Assembly: GCA_016706055.1 (NCBI GenBank)
Contig: JADJKL010000011.1
Location: 186,001-250,000, forward strand
Direction: 5' to 3'
Length of the DNA: 64,000 nucleotides
Source: Chitinophagaceae bacterium
GTDB lineage: Bacteria; Bacteroidota; Bacteroidia; Chitinophagales; Chitinophagaceae
Below, in pieces: positions 56,245 through 64,000 of this stretch (its first letter is position 1; the number at the start of each line of letters is the position of its first letter). Position numbers and translations under genes: made by a program. The notes beneath the pieces were generated by a model. The model was not told where the DNA came from and made no database searches. It saw nothing but the letters and a program-made list of their open reading frames with translations.

Positions 56245-56252
56245 CAAAGATA
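56245..56252 (-). promoter_or_regulatory. -7 promoter box of the desaturase gene
   Basis: TATCTTTG on the minus strand, 19 nt before the ATG. Confidence 0.5.
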
Positions 56253-56356
56253 GTTTATATCAGCTAGAAATTATCTTAAAAGATATATACTGTTTAATGT
56301 GCAAAACTAAGCTGAAATAGAAACTATTTATATGATTTTGATCAACTAACAACTGT

Positions 56357-57094
56357 TTAAGTCTCGTTTTGGATTAATGCATCCAATGTCTTGATGCCAA
56401 TCTTTTTTTCGCTAATAAATCCTTCGGCATATTTAACGCCAATACGTTTACCAAACATTCTGGCTCTGGCAATTACACTATCTAAAAAATCTGGAGTGGA
56501 AATATATGTTTGTGGTTCGTTAGTGTTTGTATCTGTATTATGAAATTGTGTTGAATAAGCTTCGACGGCTTTCATTCTTTGTTCAAATACATTGCTAATA
56601 TCTATTAACAAATCTGGTTCATGATACCAATCTTGTATATAATGCAACACATAGGATGGCCGCCATCTTAATTGATCTTTTCCATTTTCATCCTTTGTTT
56701 CAATTTTTGCAAGACCTGCAAGAAAACAACAATCAGCAATCATTTTTCCGGCACGGCCATGATCAGGATGTCTGTCATGTAGCACATTGCCAATAACAAT
56801 ATCTGGTTGGTACTTCCGTATGGCAGAAATCAATTTTAACTTGTTGTCTTCATCATTTTCAAAAAAGCCATCTCTCATCTTTAAATTTTCTCTTACATGT
56901 ACTCCCATTATCATGGAAGCATTTGCAGCTTCTTGATACCTGGTTTCTATGGTTCCTCTGGTTCCTTATTCGCCTTGTGTCATGTCAACAATACCGACCT
57001 TTTTTCCGTTTTTTATTTCATTGATGATGGTTCCGGAGCATCCTAATTCTACATCATCCGGATGAACACCGATAGCAAGTATATCTAATTTCAT
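56357..57094 (-). pseudogene. bshB1: Bacillithiol biosynthesis deacetylase BshB1, in-frame TAA at codon 43
   Basis: BshB1 deacetylates GlcNAc-malate. From ATG 57094 the protein starts KLDILAIGVHPDDVELGCSG (zinc motif HPDD), then GIVDMTQGE, a TAA at 56966-56968, and GTRGTIETRYQEAANASMIM. Relatives have Leu at the stop position, so TTA changed to TAA by one base. The rest is intact: VIGNVLHDRHPDHGRAGKMI with the second zinc site and the C-terminal GVKYAEGF. A -7 box (TACTTTTG, 57113-57120) precedes it. Without the stop it would be 245 residues, normal for the family. Confidence 0.9.
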
Positions 57095-57144
57095 ATTTAG
57101 TGTTTAGAAAGTCAAAAGTATAAAGGAAAAATAAAGTGTAAGAT

Positions 57145-57843
57145 TTAGTGGCGATAAGGGTTGCCATACCAGCTTCCGTCAATCTCTTTAACGATATTAT
57201 CAATCTGCCGATCCATCAGGTTTTCTTTTAAATCCCAATCTTGTTTCAGGTTGCCGCCTACGAACCAAGCAACAGTTTGATAGAATCTTGCATTTAATCC
57301 GCCTTTGTATTCTTTAATTATTTCATAGCAATTATTGCCTGTTTGGCGGTTGATTAGTTTCATTAATATCTTGCCTTGGTACACAGATAAGTTAGAAAGC
57401 GGATCGCTAAATTGGTTTTTTAATTCCTTTTCTCTGGTCTTAATTTCAGCTTTTCTTGCTCTTTTTCCATTAACTCCTTCAAGCTTTTTGTTTATATCAT
57501 TTATAGTAGCACCAGCAACCCTTGCATAAGGATAAGTTACGAAAACAGCATTGCGAAGCCTTGTCCATTCTTCAATAAACTTGGCTAATTTATCGGGTGA
57601 CATATTTGACACCCAAGCCATTTCCATTTCTTTATAATTCACTATTTCATTCTGGTAAAGAATCGCAGGTAGGTAGATAGTATCATTTGGACCCCATTTC
57701 TTCCGCTGTTCTTTCATTAATTGCAAAGCGTAGTAATTGGAATCTATTAGTGGTTCCGGCAAATCAACTTGTGCATACAGGCGACCACCTGAAATAAACA
57801 GGAAAACAAGAAGAAGTTTACAATATTTTTTTAGCCGGGGCAT
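57145..57843 (-). CDS. DUF4294 domain protein, secreted
   Basis: From ATG 57843: a signal peptide (LKKYCKLLLVFLFISGGRLY), then the DUF4294 domain with TRLRNAVFVTYPYARVAG, KTREKELKNQFSDPLSNLSV, YQGKILMKLINRQTGNNCYE and IIKEYKGGLNARFYQTVAWF. The family is confined largely to Bacteroidota and has no known function. A TTG start at 57852 overlaps the -7 box (TAATTTTG, 57850-57857) and is rejected. It lies between bshB1 and the cytochrome c maturation genes. Confidence 0.9.
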   Translation of the reverse strand: MPRLKKYCKLLLVFLFISGGRLYAQVDLPEPLIDSNYYALQLMKEQRKKWGPNDTIYLPAILYQNEIVNYKEMEMAWVSNMSPDKLAKFIEEWTRLRNAVFVTYPYARVAGATINDINKKLEGVNGKRARKAEIKTREKELKNQFSDPLSNLSVYQGKILMKLINRQTGNNCYEIIKEYKGGLNARFYQTVAWFVGGNLKQDWDLKENLMDRQIDNIVKEIDGSWYGNPYRH

Positions 57844-57849
57844 TAATGG

Positions 57850-57857
57850 CAAAATTA
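57850..57857 (-). promoter_or_regulatory. -7 promoter box of the DUF4294 gene
   Basis: TAATTTTG on the minus strand, 6 nt before ATG 57843. Confidence 0.5.
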
Positions 57858-57927
57858 TATCACGGTTTTGGTATTTTCTATACCTGACAGCAAAACTACT
57901 GTGGATGCTGTTTTGGAAAAGCTAAAT

Positions 57928-60393
57928 TTATGACTGAGATACGTTTTCCCGGTTTAAGCGGATTCGCCGCACCATACTGATGATAATGCCAATAGCAGTA
58001 ATTACTACTCCAAACCATAGCAGACGGATATAAGGAAACTTATAAGCTTTAAGTGTTATATAGTCCATTACTGCATTGGATTCTTTGATGCCTAAAGTGA
58101 TGCTTTTATCCGGATTTACTTTTTCCAATTGAAGTACAATACTTTCTGCCAGAACTGTATCAGGAACTGCCATCTCATTGCCTTTGGCCATTGCCAATTT
58201 TGGAGCAATTGAATACAATGAACCGGTTTTGGAGTGAACTTTCAGATTAGCTTCATATAGGCTACCATCTTTTCCAAAAAGATCAACTGGTAAATCTTCT
58301 TTCTTGTTCAGATTCTTATAAATAATAAAACCACTTGAGTAGAACAAAGTGTCGCCGGGTTTTAAATCTTTAGGCCTGAATGTAGTTGTATCTTTTGTTT
58401 TATCGGGATTAGAAATGGAAGTAATATAAGTAAATACATCATGGTTCCAGTAATGTCTTGCATCTGGATTCGACATCAACCCCTCATTGCCCTTATAATT
58501 TACAAATGAATTTGGAGTTAACACAAACTCTTCTTTTCCATCTTTACTTTTAAAATGCACTTTGTAATAGGAGAGTTGCTTTTTTGGATGTGATGAATCG
58601 CCTTCATAGGTCAATGAATATTTTCCCATATCCACTGTCAATCCTTTTACCAGTGTAAGGTTTTCTCTTGGGTCTTCATTTTTATCTAATGGTGCAGGAA
58701 TGCCACCAATATTATTGGATAATACTTCTTTGTTGGACGAAGAGATGAGTATGCCTAAGAGAACCATTCCAAATCCTACATGGGAAATAGAGCCACCGGA
58801 AAGTTTCAATTTGCCTTTTAACCCAAGCCAGATATAAGCTGCATTGGCAACGATGGTAAAAATGCTGCAAGCAACAGCCATCCAGATGGCAACCATAAAT
58901 CCAAAAGTTTCCTTTTCGTAATTTACTTTACCAACTACAAGTACCAGTGTAGCTATGATGGCTGCAATAACAAATGGAATTAATATTTTTTTCAGAAAAA
59001 CTTTGGTACTTGTGTTTTTATATTTCAGGTATTGCGTAACAGCAGTTAGTACTGCAATGATGATGGAAATAAAAACCATTATCTGGTTATAAGAAAATTC
59101 TGCCTTTTCTGGCGGAGCAATCTTTGTTCCTAAAATTTTATTGACAACAGGGATAGATGTTTTCCCAATAATAACTAATGCCGATAAAAAGAAAACTAAA
59201 GAACCGATAAACATCCAGAATTCTCTGGAAGAAGTGTTTTCTTCTTTGTGGATGGTTGGAATCTCTTTGTAACGAATAATTAAAAGAACCAATGCTGGTA
59301 ACACGAACATTAATAGGAAAACCAGTAATTGCATATTCATTCCCAGATCTGTAAAGGCATGAACAGAAGTTTCTCCAAGTATTCCACTTCTTGTTAAGAA
59401 TGTTGAATACAATACGAATCCGAATGTTAATATTAAAAATAGGTTTGTGGCTCTTAAAGAATGTCCGCTGTGTTTATAAATAAGCAAAGTATGAATACCA
59501 GAAATTAATATCAACCAGGGAACCAATGATGCATTCTCAACCGGATCCCATGCCCAATAACCACCAAAAGTTAATGATTCATAAGCCCACATTGCACCCA
59601 TCATAATGCCAACTCCAAACACTGCAGCTGAGAATAATGCCCAGGGAAGAGCTGGCTTAGTCCATTCGCCAAAATTCTTTTTCCATAAACCTGCTATTAC
59701 AAATGCAAAGGGAACAATTGTAGACGCAAATCCCATAAATAATACAGGTGGATGAATTACCATCCAATAATTCTGCAATAACGGATTAAGATCATTACCA
59801 TCTTTAATGGATAGCATATAATCTTGTCGCAAACCCATTGCGACATCGCCATTAATATGTAGAGCAGGAGCATTGTCGAGCACTCCTGAATCTCTCAAAA
59901 GAATAAACGGGTTGGTTCCCATCTTCCAACCAAAGAAGTAAATGCCTGCAATCATTGTTGCTAATGCAAACTGCATCAAGCTAACGACAGTCATTACTGG
60001 TGCTTCCCACTTCTTACTTGTTTTAATTAATATCAATCCCAACACACAATGCCAGATGCTCCAGAGTAAAAAACTTCCTTCTTGTCCTTCCCAGAAACAA
60101 GCCAAAAGATATTTAACTTCTAATGAGCGGCTGCTGTGCTGCCATGCATATTTGTATTCAAAAAGGTGATTGGAAATAATATAAAAGAGAATTGAAAAAA
60201 TGGCGAACACAGAAATTACTTCTGTTATAAAAGCTATTCGGGCCAACTTTTTCCAGTAAGCAGCGTCAATATCATTTTTGGATTGGGCTGATTTAAAATA
60301 GGAAAACGTTGCAATCAACGATGCCACTAAAGAAAGTACGATGAATAAATGGCCAAGTTGACCGGGTAAAAGATGCTCGCCGATATACTCCAT
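57928..60393 (-). CDS. ccmF: CcmF/CcsA-type cytochrome c heme lyase subunit
   Basis: An 821-residue polytopic membrane protein of the heme-handling (HHP) family. The tryptophan-rich WWD-type motif GGYWAWDPVENASLVPWL lies at about residue 274, after NYWMVIHPPVLFMGFAST with a heme-ligand His. The C-terminal third contains a periplasmic domain and a last helix. With CcmE it forms the heme transfer path that attaches heme to CxxCH apocytochromes. It starts 6 bp after the ccmE stop, so both form one operon. Confidence 0.92.
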   Translation of the reverse strand: MEYIGEHLLPGQLGHLFIVLSLVASLIATFSYFKSAQSKNDIDAAYWKKLARIAFITEVISVFAIFSILFYIISNHLFEYKYAWQHSSRSLEVKYLLACFWEGQEGSFLLWSIWHCVLGLILIKTSKKWEAPVMTVVSLMQFALATMIAGIYFFGWKMGTNPFILLRDSGVLDNAPALHINGDVAMGLRQDYMLSIKDGNDLNPLLQNYWMVIHPPVLFMGFASTIVPFAFVIAGLWKKNFGEWTKPALPWALFSAAVFGVGIMMGAMWAYESLTFGGYWAWDPVENASLVPWLILISGIHTLLIYKHSGHSLRATNLFLILTFGFVLYSTFLTRSGILGETSVHAFTDLGMNMQLLVFLLMFVLPALVLLIIRYKEIPTIHKEENTSSREFWMFIGSLVFFLSALVIIGKTSIPVVNKILGTKIAPPEKAEFSYNQIMVFISIIIAVLTAVTQYLKYKNTSTKVFLKKILIPFVIAAIIATLVLVVGKVNYEKETFGFMVAIWMAVACSIFTIVANAAYIWLGLKGKLKLSGGSISHVGFGMVLLGILISSSNKEVLSNNIGGIPAPLDKNEDPRENLTLVKGLTVDMGKYSLTYEGDSSHPKKQLSYYKVHFKSKDGKEEFVLTPNSFVNYKGNEGLMSNPDARHYWNHDVFTYITSISNPDKTKDTTTFRPKDLKPGDTLFYSSGFIIYKNLNKKEDLPVDLFGKDGSLYEANLKVHSKTGSLYSIAPKLAMAKGNEMAVPDTVLAESIVLQLEKVNPDKSITLGIKESNAVMDYITLKAYKFPYIRLLWFGVVITAIGIIISMVRRIRLNRENVSQS

Positions 60394-60399
60394 TCCGGA

Positions 60400-60855
60400 T
60401 TAGTATTTAGTTGCTTCAGATGTTGTTGCAGCAGGATTAGTTATTGAACTTTGGTCAATGCTTTTTTCGGTTGGTTTCATGCCTTCTTTATATTTAGAAG
60501 GGCATTTGGTCTGAACATCTTTACACTCAAACGTCTCATTTTCATATTTACCCTTTAACACCAAACGTTCACTAATCATAAGATTCGGAATCTCTCCATT
60601 TCTGTAAACTACTTTCATGGCTTGATCTGGATTCTCTACTCCAACAGCATAAAAACTTAAGTAGTTAGGATCTTTTTTTGCATCAAACTCTACAGGCTTG
60701 GTTTTATCTAATCTTACAGCCACATGTACAAATTTGCCTGGCATTGCCTTTGCTTCTGCGATCGTTTCGTAAGTAGATCCTGTATTTAATAAGCTTATCA
60801 GCAATGCGATAGAACCAGCAACAAAAACGAGTAGTATAATATGTATCTTTTTCAT
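60400..60855 (-). CDS. ccmE: Heme chaperone CcmE, CxxxY type
   Basis: A 151-residue CcmE with one N-terminal membrane anchor (IILLVFVAGSIALLISLLNT) and the periplasmic OB-fold (VHVAVRLDKTKPVEFDAKKD, MKVVYRNGEIPNLM, LKGKYENETFECKDV). In E. coli heme binds covalently to the His of a HxxxY motif. Here the matching motif is CPSKY (codons at about 60490-60504), so Cys replaces His, as known for archaeal and some bacterial CcmE proteins. The polar C-terminal tail is disordered. A -7 box is at 60875-60882. First gene of the ccmEF pair. Confidence 0.9.
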   Translation of the reverse strand: MKKIHIILLVFVAGSIALLISLLNTGSTYETIAEAKAMPGKFVHVAVRLDKTKPVEFDAKKDPNYLSFYAVGVENPDQAMKVVYRNGEIPNLMISERLVLKGKYENETFECKDVQTKCPSKYKEGMKPTEKSIDQSSITNPAATTSEATKY

Positions 60856-60874
60856 AATCCTCAGTTTGCGACTG

Positions 60875-60882
60875 CAAAGTTA
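60875..60882 (-). promoter_or_regulatory. -7 promoter box of ccmE
   Basis: TAACTTTG on the minus strand, 19 nt before the ATG. Confidence 0.5.
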
Positions 60883-60974
60883 TGCCAAAAATTGTTACTT
60901 AAGAGTGTGGATTATCAGTTTAATTCAGATTAGTTGCAAATCTTTCCTTCTCTCGTAAAGCTCTTGTTTGCCCT

Positions 60975-60982
60975 TATCTTTG
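60975..60982 (+). promoter_or_regulatory. -7 promoter box of the acyl-CoA dehydrogenase gene
   Basis: TATCTTTG, 23 nt before ATG 61006. It lies inside the longer open frame from 60934, which is why that start is rejected. Confidence 0.55.
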
Positions 60983-61005
60983 CACACTTAAAAGATACTT
61001 GCAAT

Positions 61006-62163
61006 ATGTTATTCCAACTGAACGAAGAACAATTAATGATTCAAAAGGCAGCAAGGGATTTTGCACAAAATGATTGTCTGCCTGGTGTCATCGAAAGAGA
61101 CGAAAAACAACAATTTCCCCGTGAACAAGTAATGAAGCTGGCCGAACTTGGCTTTTTAGGAATGATGGTCGACCCAAAATATGGTGGAGCTGGTATGGAT
61201 ACAATCAGTTATGTGCTGGCCATGGAAGAAATTAGTAAAGTGGATGCAAGTGTAAGTGTAGTAGTAAGTGTAAACAATAGCCTTGTTTGTTATGGTTTAG
61301 AAGCATTTGGAAACGAAGAACAAAAACAAAAATACCTGACTCCGCTGGCACAGGGCAAAAAAGCCGGAGAGTTATATATTGGTGCATTTATGCTTAGCGA
61401 ACCGGAAGCTGGTAGCGATGCAACATCTCAACGTACAACTGCGGAAGACAAAGGCGATTATTATTTATTAAATGGAACCAAGAACTGGATTACGAACGGA
61501 GGAACAGCTTCTGTATATCTAGTGATGGCACAAACAGATACATCTAAAGGTTCCAGAGGTATTAACTGTTTAATAGTAGAAAAAGATTGGCCAGGTGTAG
61601 TTGTTGCAGCCAAAGAAAATAAGTTAGGTATTCGTGGAAGTGATACACATACGGTTATGTTTAACGATGTGAAAGTGCCAAAAGCGAACAGGATAGGAGA
61701 TGACGGTTTTGGATTTACATTCGCCATGAAGACCTTGGCCGGCGGAAGAATTGGAATAGCATCACAAGCATTAGGTATTGCAAGCGGTGCTTACGAACTA
61801 GCAAAAGAATATTCTAAAACAAGAAAGGCATTTGGTACAGAGATAATGAATCACCAGATTATTGCTTTTAAGCTGGCTGATATGGCTACCAGAATTGAAG
61901 CCGCAAGATTACTTTGTCAAAAAGCTGCCTGGGAAAAAGATAATAAGATGGATTACACATTGAGCTCTTCAATGGCAAAAGTATTCGCATCAGAAACAGC
62001 CATGTGGACTACAGTAGAAGCAGTACAGATACATGGAGGCTATGGTTTTGTAAAAGAATATCATGTGGAAAGATTGATGCGGGATGCAAAAATAACCCAG
62101 ATATATGAAGGAACCAGCGAAGTACAACGGATTGTAATTAGTAGAAGTATTTTGAAAGGCTAG
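61006..62163 (+). CDS. Acyl-CoA dehydrogenase
   Basis: A 385-residue FAD enzyme of fatty acid or branched-chain breakdown. Motifs: FMLSEPEAGSDATSQRTTA (FAD/substrate signature 1), LNGTKNWITNGGTASVYLVM, KLGIRGSDTHTVMFNDVKVP, VQIHGGYGFVKEYHVERLMR and DAKITQIYEGTSEVQRIVIS, where Glu in IYEGTSE is the catalytic base position of short-chain acyl-CoA dehydrogenases. Start at MLFQLNEEQ, set by the family and the promoter. The stop overlaps that of the convergent secreted protein by four bases (CTAG). Confidence 0.94.
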   Translation: MLFQLNEEQLMIQKAARDFAQNDCLPGVIERDEKQQFPREQVMKLAELGFLGMMVDPKYGGAGMDTISYVLAMEEISKVDASVSVVVSVNNSLVCYGLEAFGNEEQKQKYLTPLAQGKKAGELYIGAFMLSEPEAGSDATSQRTTAEDKGDYYLLNGTKNWITNGGTASVYLVMAQTDTSKGSRGINCLIVEKDWPGVVVAAKENKLGIRGSDTHTVMFNDVKVPKANRIGDDGFGFTFAMKTLAGGRIGIASQALGIASGAYELAKEYSKTRKAFGTEIMNHQIIAFKLADMATRIEAARLLCQKAAWEKDNKMDYTLSSSMAKVFASETAMWTTVEAVQIHGGYGFVKEYHVERLMRDAKITQIYEGTSEVQRIVISRSILKG

Positions 62164-62792
62164 TTTTCGGGAACGTTACATTTATTGTAATCGCTAATAA
62201 TATTTTTAAAGCATTGAATTCGCTGTTCTCTTGTTGCGTCTTCTTTCCATGTAACAGTTTTATCTTCATCCATCATTTTATTCAGTAAGGATTTGCATTT
62301 ACTGATTCTAAGAGGTACACTAGATGATGAATTATAATATTCAAAATCTACTGAAGCAAGAATATATAGTAGTTCATTAGGGAACTTAACACTAATACTA
62401 TGCATTGCAGTTCCATCACCTGATTGAAATATGCCACAAGTAATAGTCCCGTAAATTAATTGAACGCTTACATTTCTTATAAATTTATCATCATAATCAG
62501 TTTTTATATCTCTGAAGTAGTATGATTTACCATTGACATCTATATGGTCTATTATTGATACATTTATTTTACTTGAAGTTGTAAGTGTTTGTTTAGTGCC
62601 TTTCTCTTTAGTTTTTTCTACAGTTATAACTTCAATAAGTTCATCATTGCTTCCGTCTAAGTTTAGTTTTATTTCACCTTTTATTTCCTGTCCAAGTTTA
62701 GTAAAAAGTGTTCCATTGTATTTTTTTTGTCCGAAAGCAATTAATGAAAAGCAGCAAATAATAAAAGTCAAAAAGGGTGCTTTTAATTTCAT
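62160..62792 (-). CDS. Secreted protein of unknown function
   Basis: A 210-residue protein with signal peptide (FLTFIICCFSLIAFGQ). The next region (KYNGTLFTKLGQEIKGEIKL, then KINVSIIDHIDVNGKSYYF) is predicted beta-rich and reminiscent of exported Bacteroidota proteins that track surface-bound material, but I do not recognise a named domain. A Cys pair near the C-terminus (RISKCKSL and RIQCFKNI, with a third NKCNVPEN) may form a disulfide. Convergent with acyl-CoA dehydrogenase. Confidence 0.72.
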   Translation of the reverse strand: MKLKAPFLTFIICCFSLIAFGQKKYNGTLFTKLGQEIKGEIKLNLDGSNDELIEVITVEKTKEKGTKQTLTTSSKINVSIIDHIDVNGKSYYFRDIKTDYDDKFIRNVSVQLIYGTITCGIFQSGDGTAMHSISVKFPNELLYILASVDFEYYNSSSSVPLRISKCKSLLNKMMDEDKTVTWKEDATREQRIQCFKNIISDYNKCNVPEN

Positions 62793-62854
62793 AATCTATA
62801 TTTGGCTATAAAAATAAATATTTAATAATCAAAATCACATACCCAAAGCAGGGT

Positions 62855-63517
62855 ATGCCAACAATGTCTGTAAATAAAAGCAACTTTGAATCAATAAAAA
62901 CTCAGCTTGCCGAAAAGCAGGTAACTCTTGTTGCTGTTTCTAAAACTAAACCTGTTTCAGCTATTCAAGAGTTGTACAATCTTGGACAAAGAGATTTTGG
63001 CGAAAATTATGTGCAGGAGTTAGTCGATAAGGAAGCGCTTCTTCCAAAAGATATTCGCTGGCATTTTATCGGGCATTTGCAAACTAATAAAGTAAAGTTA
63101 ATAGCTCCTTTTGTGCAACTGATACATGGGGTTGACAGTCTGAAACTATTGAAAGAGATTAATAAACAAGCTGAAAAGAATAATAGAGTAATAGACTGCC
63201 TTCTCCAGATTCATATAGCCCAAGAAGAAACAAAATTTGGATTGAATGAGGAGGAATTGCGATCAGTTGTTAAAAAATATGAGAAGTCTGAAATGAAGAA
63301 TGTCAGGGTTTGTGGATTGATGGGAATGGCCAGTTTTTCTTCTGATATGCAGAAGGTTAGAAAAGAATTTGAGTATTTGAAACAGCTTTTTGACTCTGTG
63401 CCAAACCTTGAAATTCTATCGATGGGAATGAGTAGTGATTATAAAACTGCAGTAGAAGAGGGCAGCAAAATGGTAAGGATTGGCAGCCTGCTTTTCGGAG
63501 AAAGGGAGAAAAAATAG
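62855..63517 (+). CDS. YggS/PROSC-family pyridoxal phosphate homeostasis protein
   Basis: A 220-residue fold-III PLP protein: VTLVAVSKTKPVSAIQELY (the PLP lysine in VSKTK), RDFGENYVQELVDK, WHFIGHLQTNKVKLI, LQIHIAQEETKFGL and the phosphate site MGMSSDYKTAVEEGSKMVRI. YggS-type proteins buffer free PLP and have no strong enzymatic activity. ATG at 62855 gives MPTMSVNKS; the second ATG at 62864 is equally possible. A -7 box TATATTTG lies at 62797-62804. Confidence 0.92.
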   Translation: MPTMSVNKSNFESIKTQLAEKQVTLVAVSKTKPVSAIQELYNLGQRDFGENYVQELVDKEALLPKDIRWHFIGHLQTNKVKLIAPFVQLIHGVDSLKLLKEINKQAEKNNRVIDCLLQIHIAQEETKFGLNEEELRSVVKKYEKSEMKNVRVCGLMGMASFSSDMQKVRKEFEYLKQLFDSVPNLEILSMGMSSDYKTAVEEGSKMVRIGSLLFGEREKK

Positions 63518-63565
63518 AATATTTCTGACGAGTGGTCTAAATATTAGTTTTTATACGTATTTTTT

Positions 63566-64000
63566 ATGCTTCAAAAATCGTTCATGCGAATCTTATCCAT
63601 CATTATTTTAGTTTTAATTTCTTTTAATGTGCAGGCACAAGAAGAAAGAGATTCTACATTAAGAAATTGTCCGGTTTTTATAACTGATACAGTCAGCTCT
63701 AATAATTTTTTCATTGAGGCTCGCCCAGCAATTTTAAAAGTTTATAGGGTAAAAGGAAAGCTAACTGTTGCGGTAGATCAGAAAGGTCAATTGGTTTCTT
63801 TATACTTTCATACTAAAAGATTAAAAACAGGTAGTTACTCTATAGCTCCAGGTTCTAGAGGAAGTAAAGAGGTGGAGGCTATTTACTCTTTCAGGTCAGG
63901 TGAGCAGGCTTCATACATTCCAATCTCAAGTGGTAAAATTGATGTTTCGTTTGATAAAGATAAAGACCACTGGGTTCTAAAATTGAATGGAATGATAGCA
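63566..64000 (+). CDS. Secreted protein of unknown function, partial
   Basis: The frame opens at ATG 63566 (or 63584) and runs past the window edge. It has a signal peptide (RILSIIILVLISFNVQAQ), followed by a polar stretch and beta-like text (LKVYRVKGKLTVAVDQKGQ, SLYFHTKRLKTGSYSIAPGS). The family is not recognised. It starts 48 bp after the YggS-like gene. Confidence 0.6.
   Translation, partial: MLQKSFMRILSIIILVLISFNVQAQEERDSTLRNCPVFITDTVSSNNFFIEARPAILKVYRVKGKLTVAVDQKGQLVSLYFHTKRLKTGSYSIAPGSRGSKEVEAIYSFRSGEQASYIPISSGKIDVSFDKDKDHWVLKLNGMIA

Noticed and set aside
53336..56968. Recoding of TAA as a sense codon
   Set aside because: Many other genes in the window end normally at TAA, and the two internal TAA codons would stand for different residues (Trp-like and Leu).

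Overview
The window reads as a contig from an AT-rich member of the Bacteroidota, most likely a Chitinophagaceae-type chemoheterotroph. The evidence is that many genes have the phylum's -7 promoter box (TAnnTTTG) a short distance ahead of the ATG, Shine-Dalgarno sequences are rare, and the gene families are typical of that group (bacillithiol genes bshC and bshB1, a YfiT-type bacillithiol transferase, DUF4294, a DUF6929-like lipoprotein, CcmE/CcmF, GxxExxY). No rRNA, tRNA or CRISPR array was recognised.

Layout. 0-9.9 kb: end of a TMEM175-like channel, repeats, MmcQ/YjbR protein, polyphosphate kinase, GNAT acetyltransferase, alpha-ketoglutaric semialdehyde dehydrogenase, amidohydrolase and small membrane or secreted proteins. 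9.9-15.2 kb: a Crp/Fnr regulator diverging from a GcvH-like/methyltransferase/small protein/SulP cluster, the whole block bracketed by a perfect 57-bp inverted repeat. 15.2-21.7 kb: sterol-desaturase-like protein, hydroxyproline epimerase, PqqB-like metallo-hydrolase, serine hydrolase and a FAD D-amino-acid dehydrogenase; with the dehydrogenase at 4.3 kb this covers most of the 4-hydroxyproline route. 21.8-31.1 kb: bshC, then an operon of GNAT, M20 amidohydrolase, alanine racemase and ornithine/alanine racemase, then a caspase-like protein, a lipoprotein and a GxxExxY remnant, with very dense indels from about 24.7 kb on. 31.1-38.7 kb: purE, a TolC/RND/adaptor efflux system, purK. 38.7-49.9 kb: hpd, L,D-transpeptidase, aspartate kinase, fbp, ABC ATPase, an array of small palindromes, FKBP, YfiT, NUDIX, a hydrolase, folC, TonB. 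50-57.9 kb: an agmatinase/PH-like/radical SAM/EamA/MFS operon, a fatty acid desaturase, bshB1, DUF4294. 57.9-64 kb: ccmF, ccmE, acyl-CoA dehydrogenase, a PLP homeostasis protein and two secreted proteins.

A striking general feature is the number of broken reading frames in otherwise well conserved housekeeping genes: sulP, sterol desaturase, dadA (twice), bshC, purK, the L,D-transpeptidase, aspartate kinase and folC carry one or a few indels, often at homopolymers, and bshB1 and the radical SAM gene carry in-frame TAA codons. Essential genes such as folC and purK are unlikely to be lost, so residual sequencing or assembly error is the simplest explanation, with the 24.7-31.1 kb block as its worst part. 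True decay cannot be excluded from sequence alone. The most interesting biology is the inverted-repeat-bracketed Crp/Fnr-GcvH-like module, the double-racemase operon, the agmatinase/radical SAM operon, the CxxxY-type CcmE, and the interspersed palindromic and repeat families.
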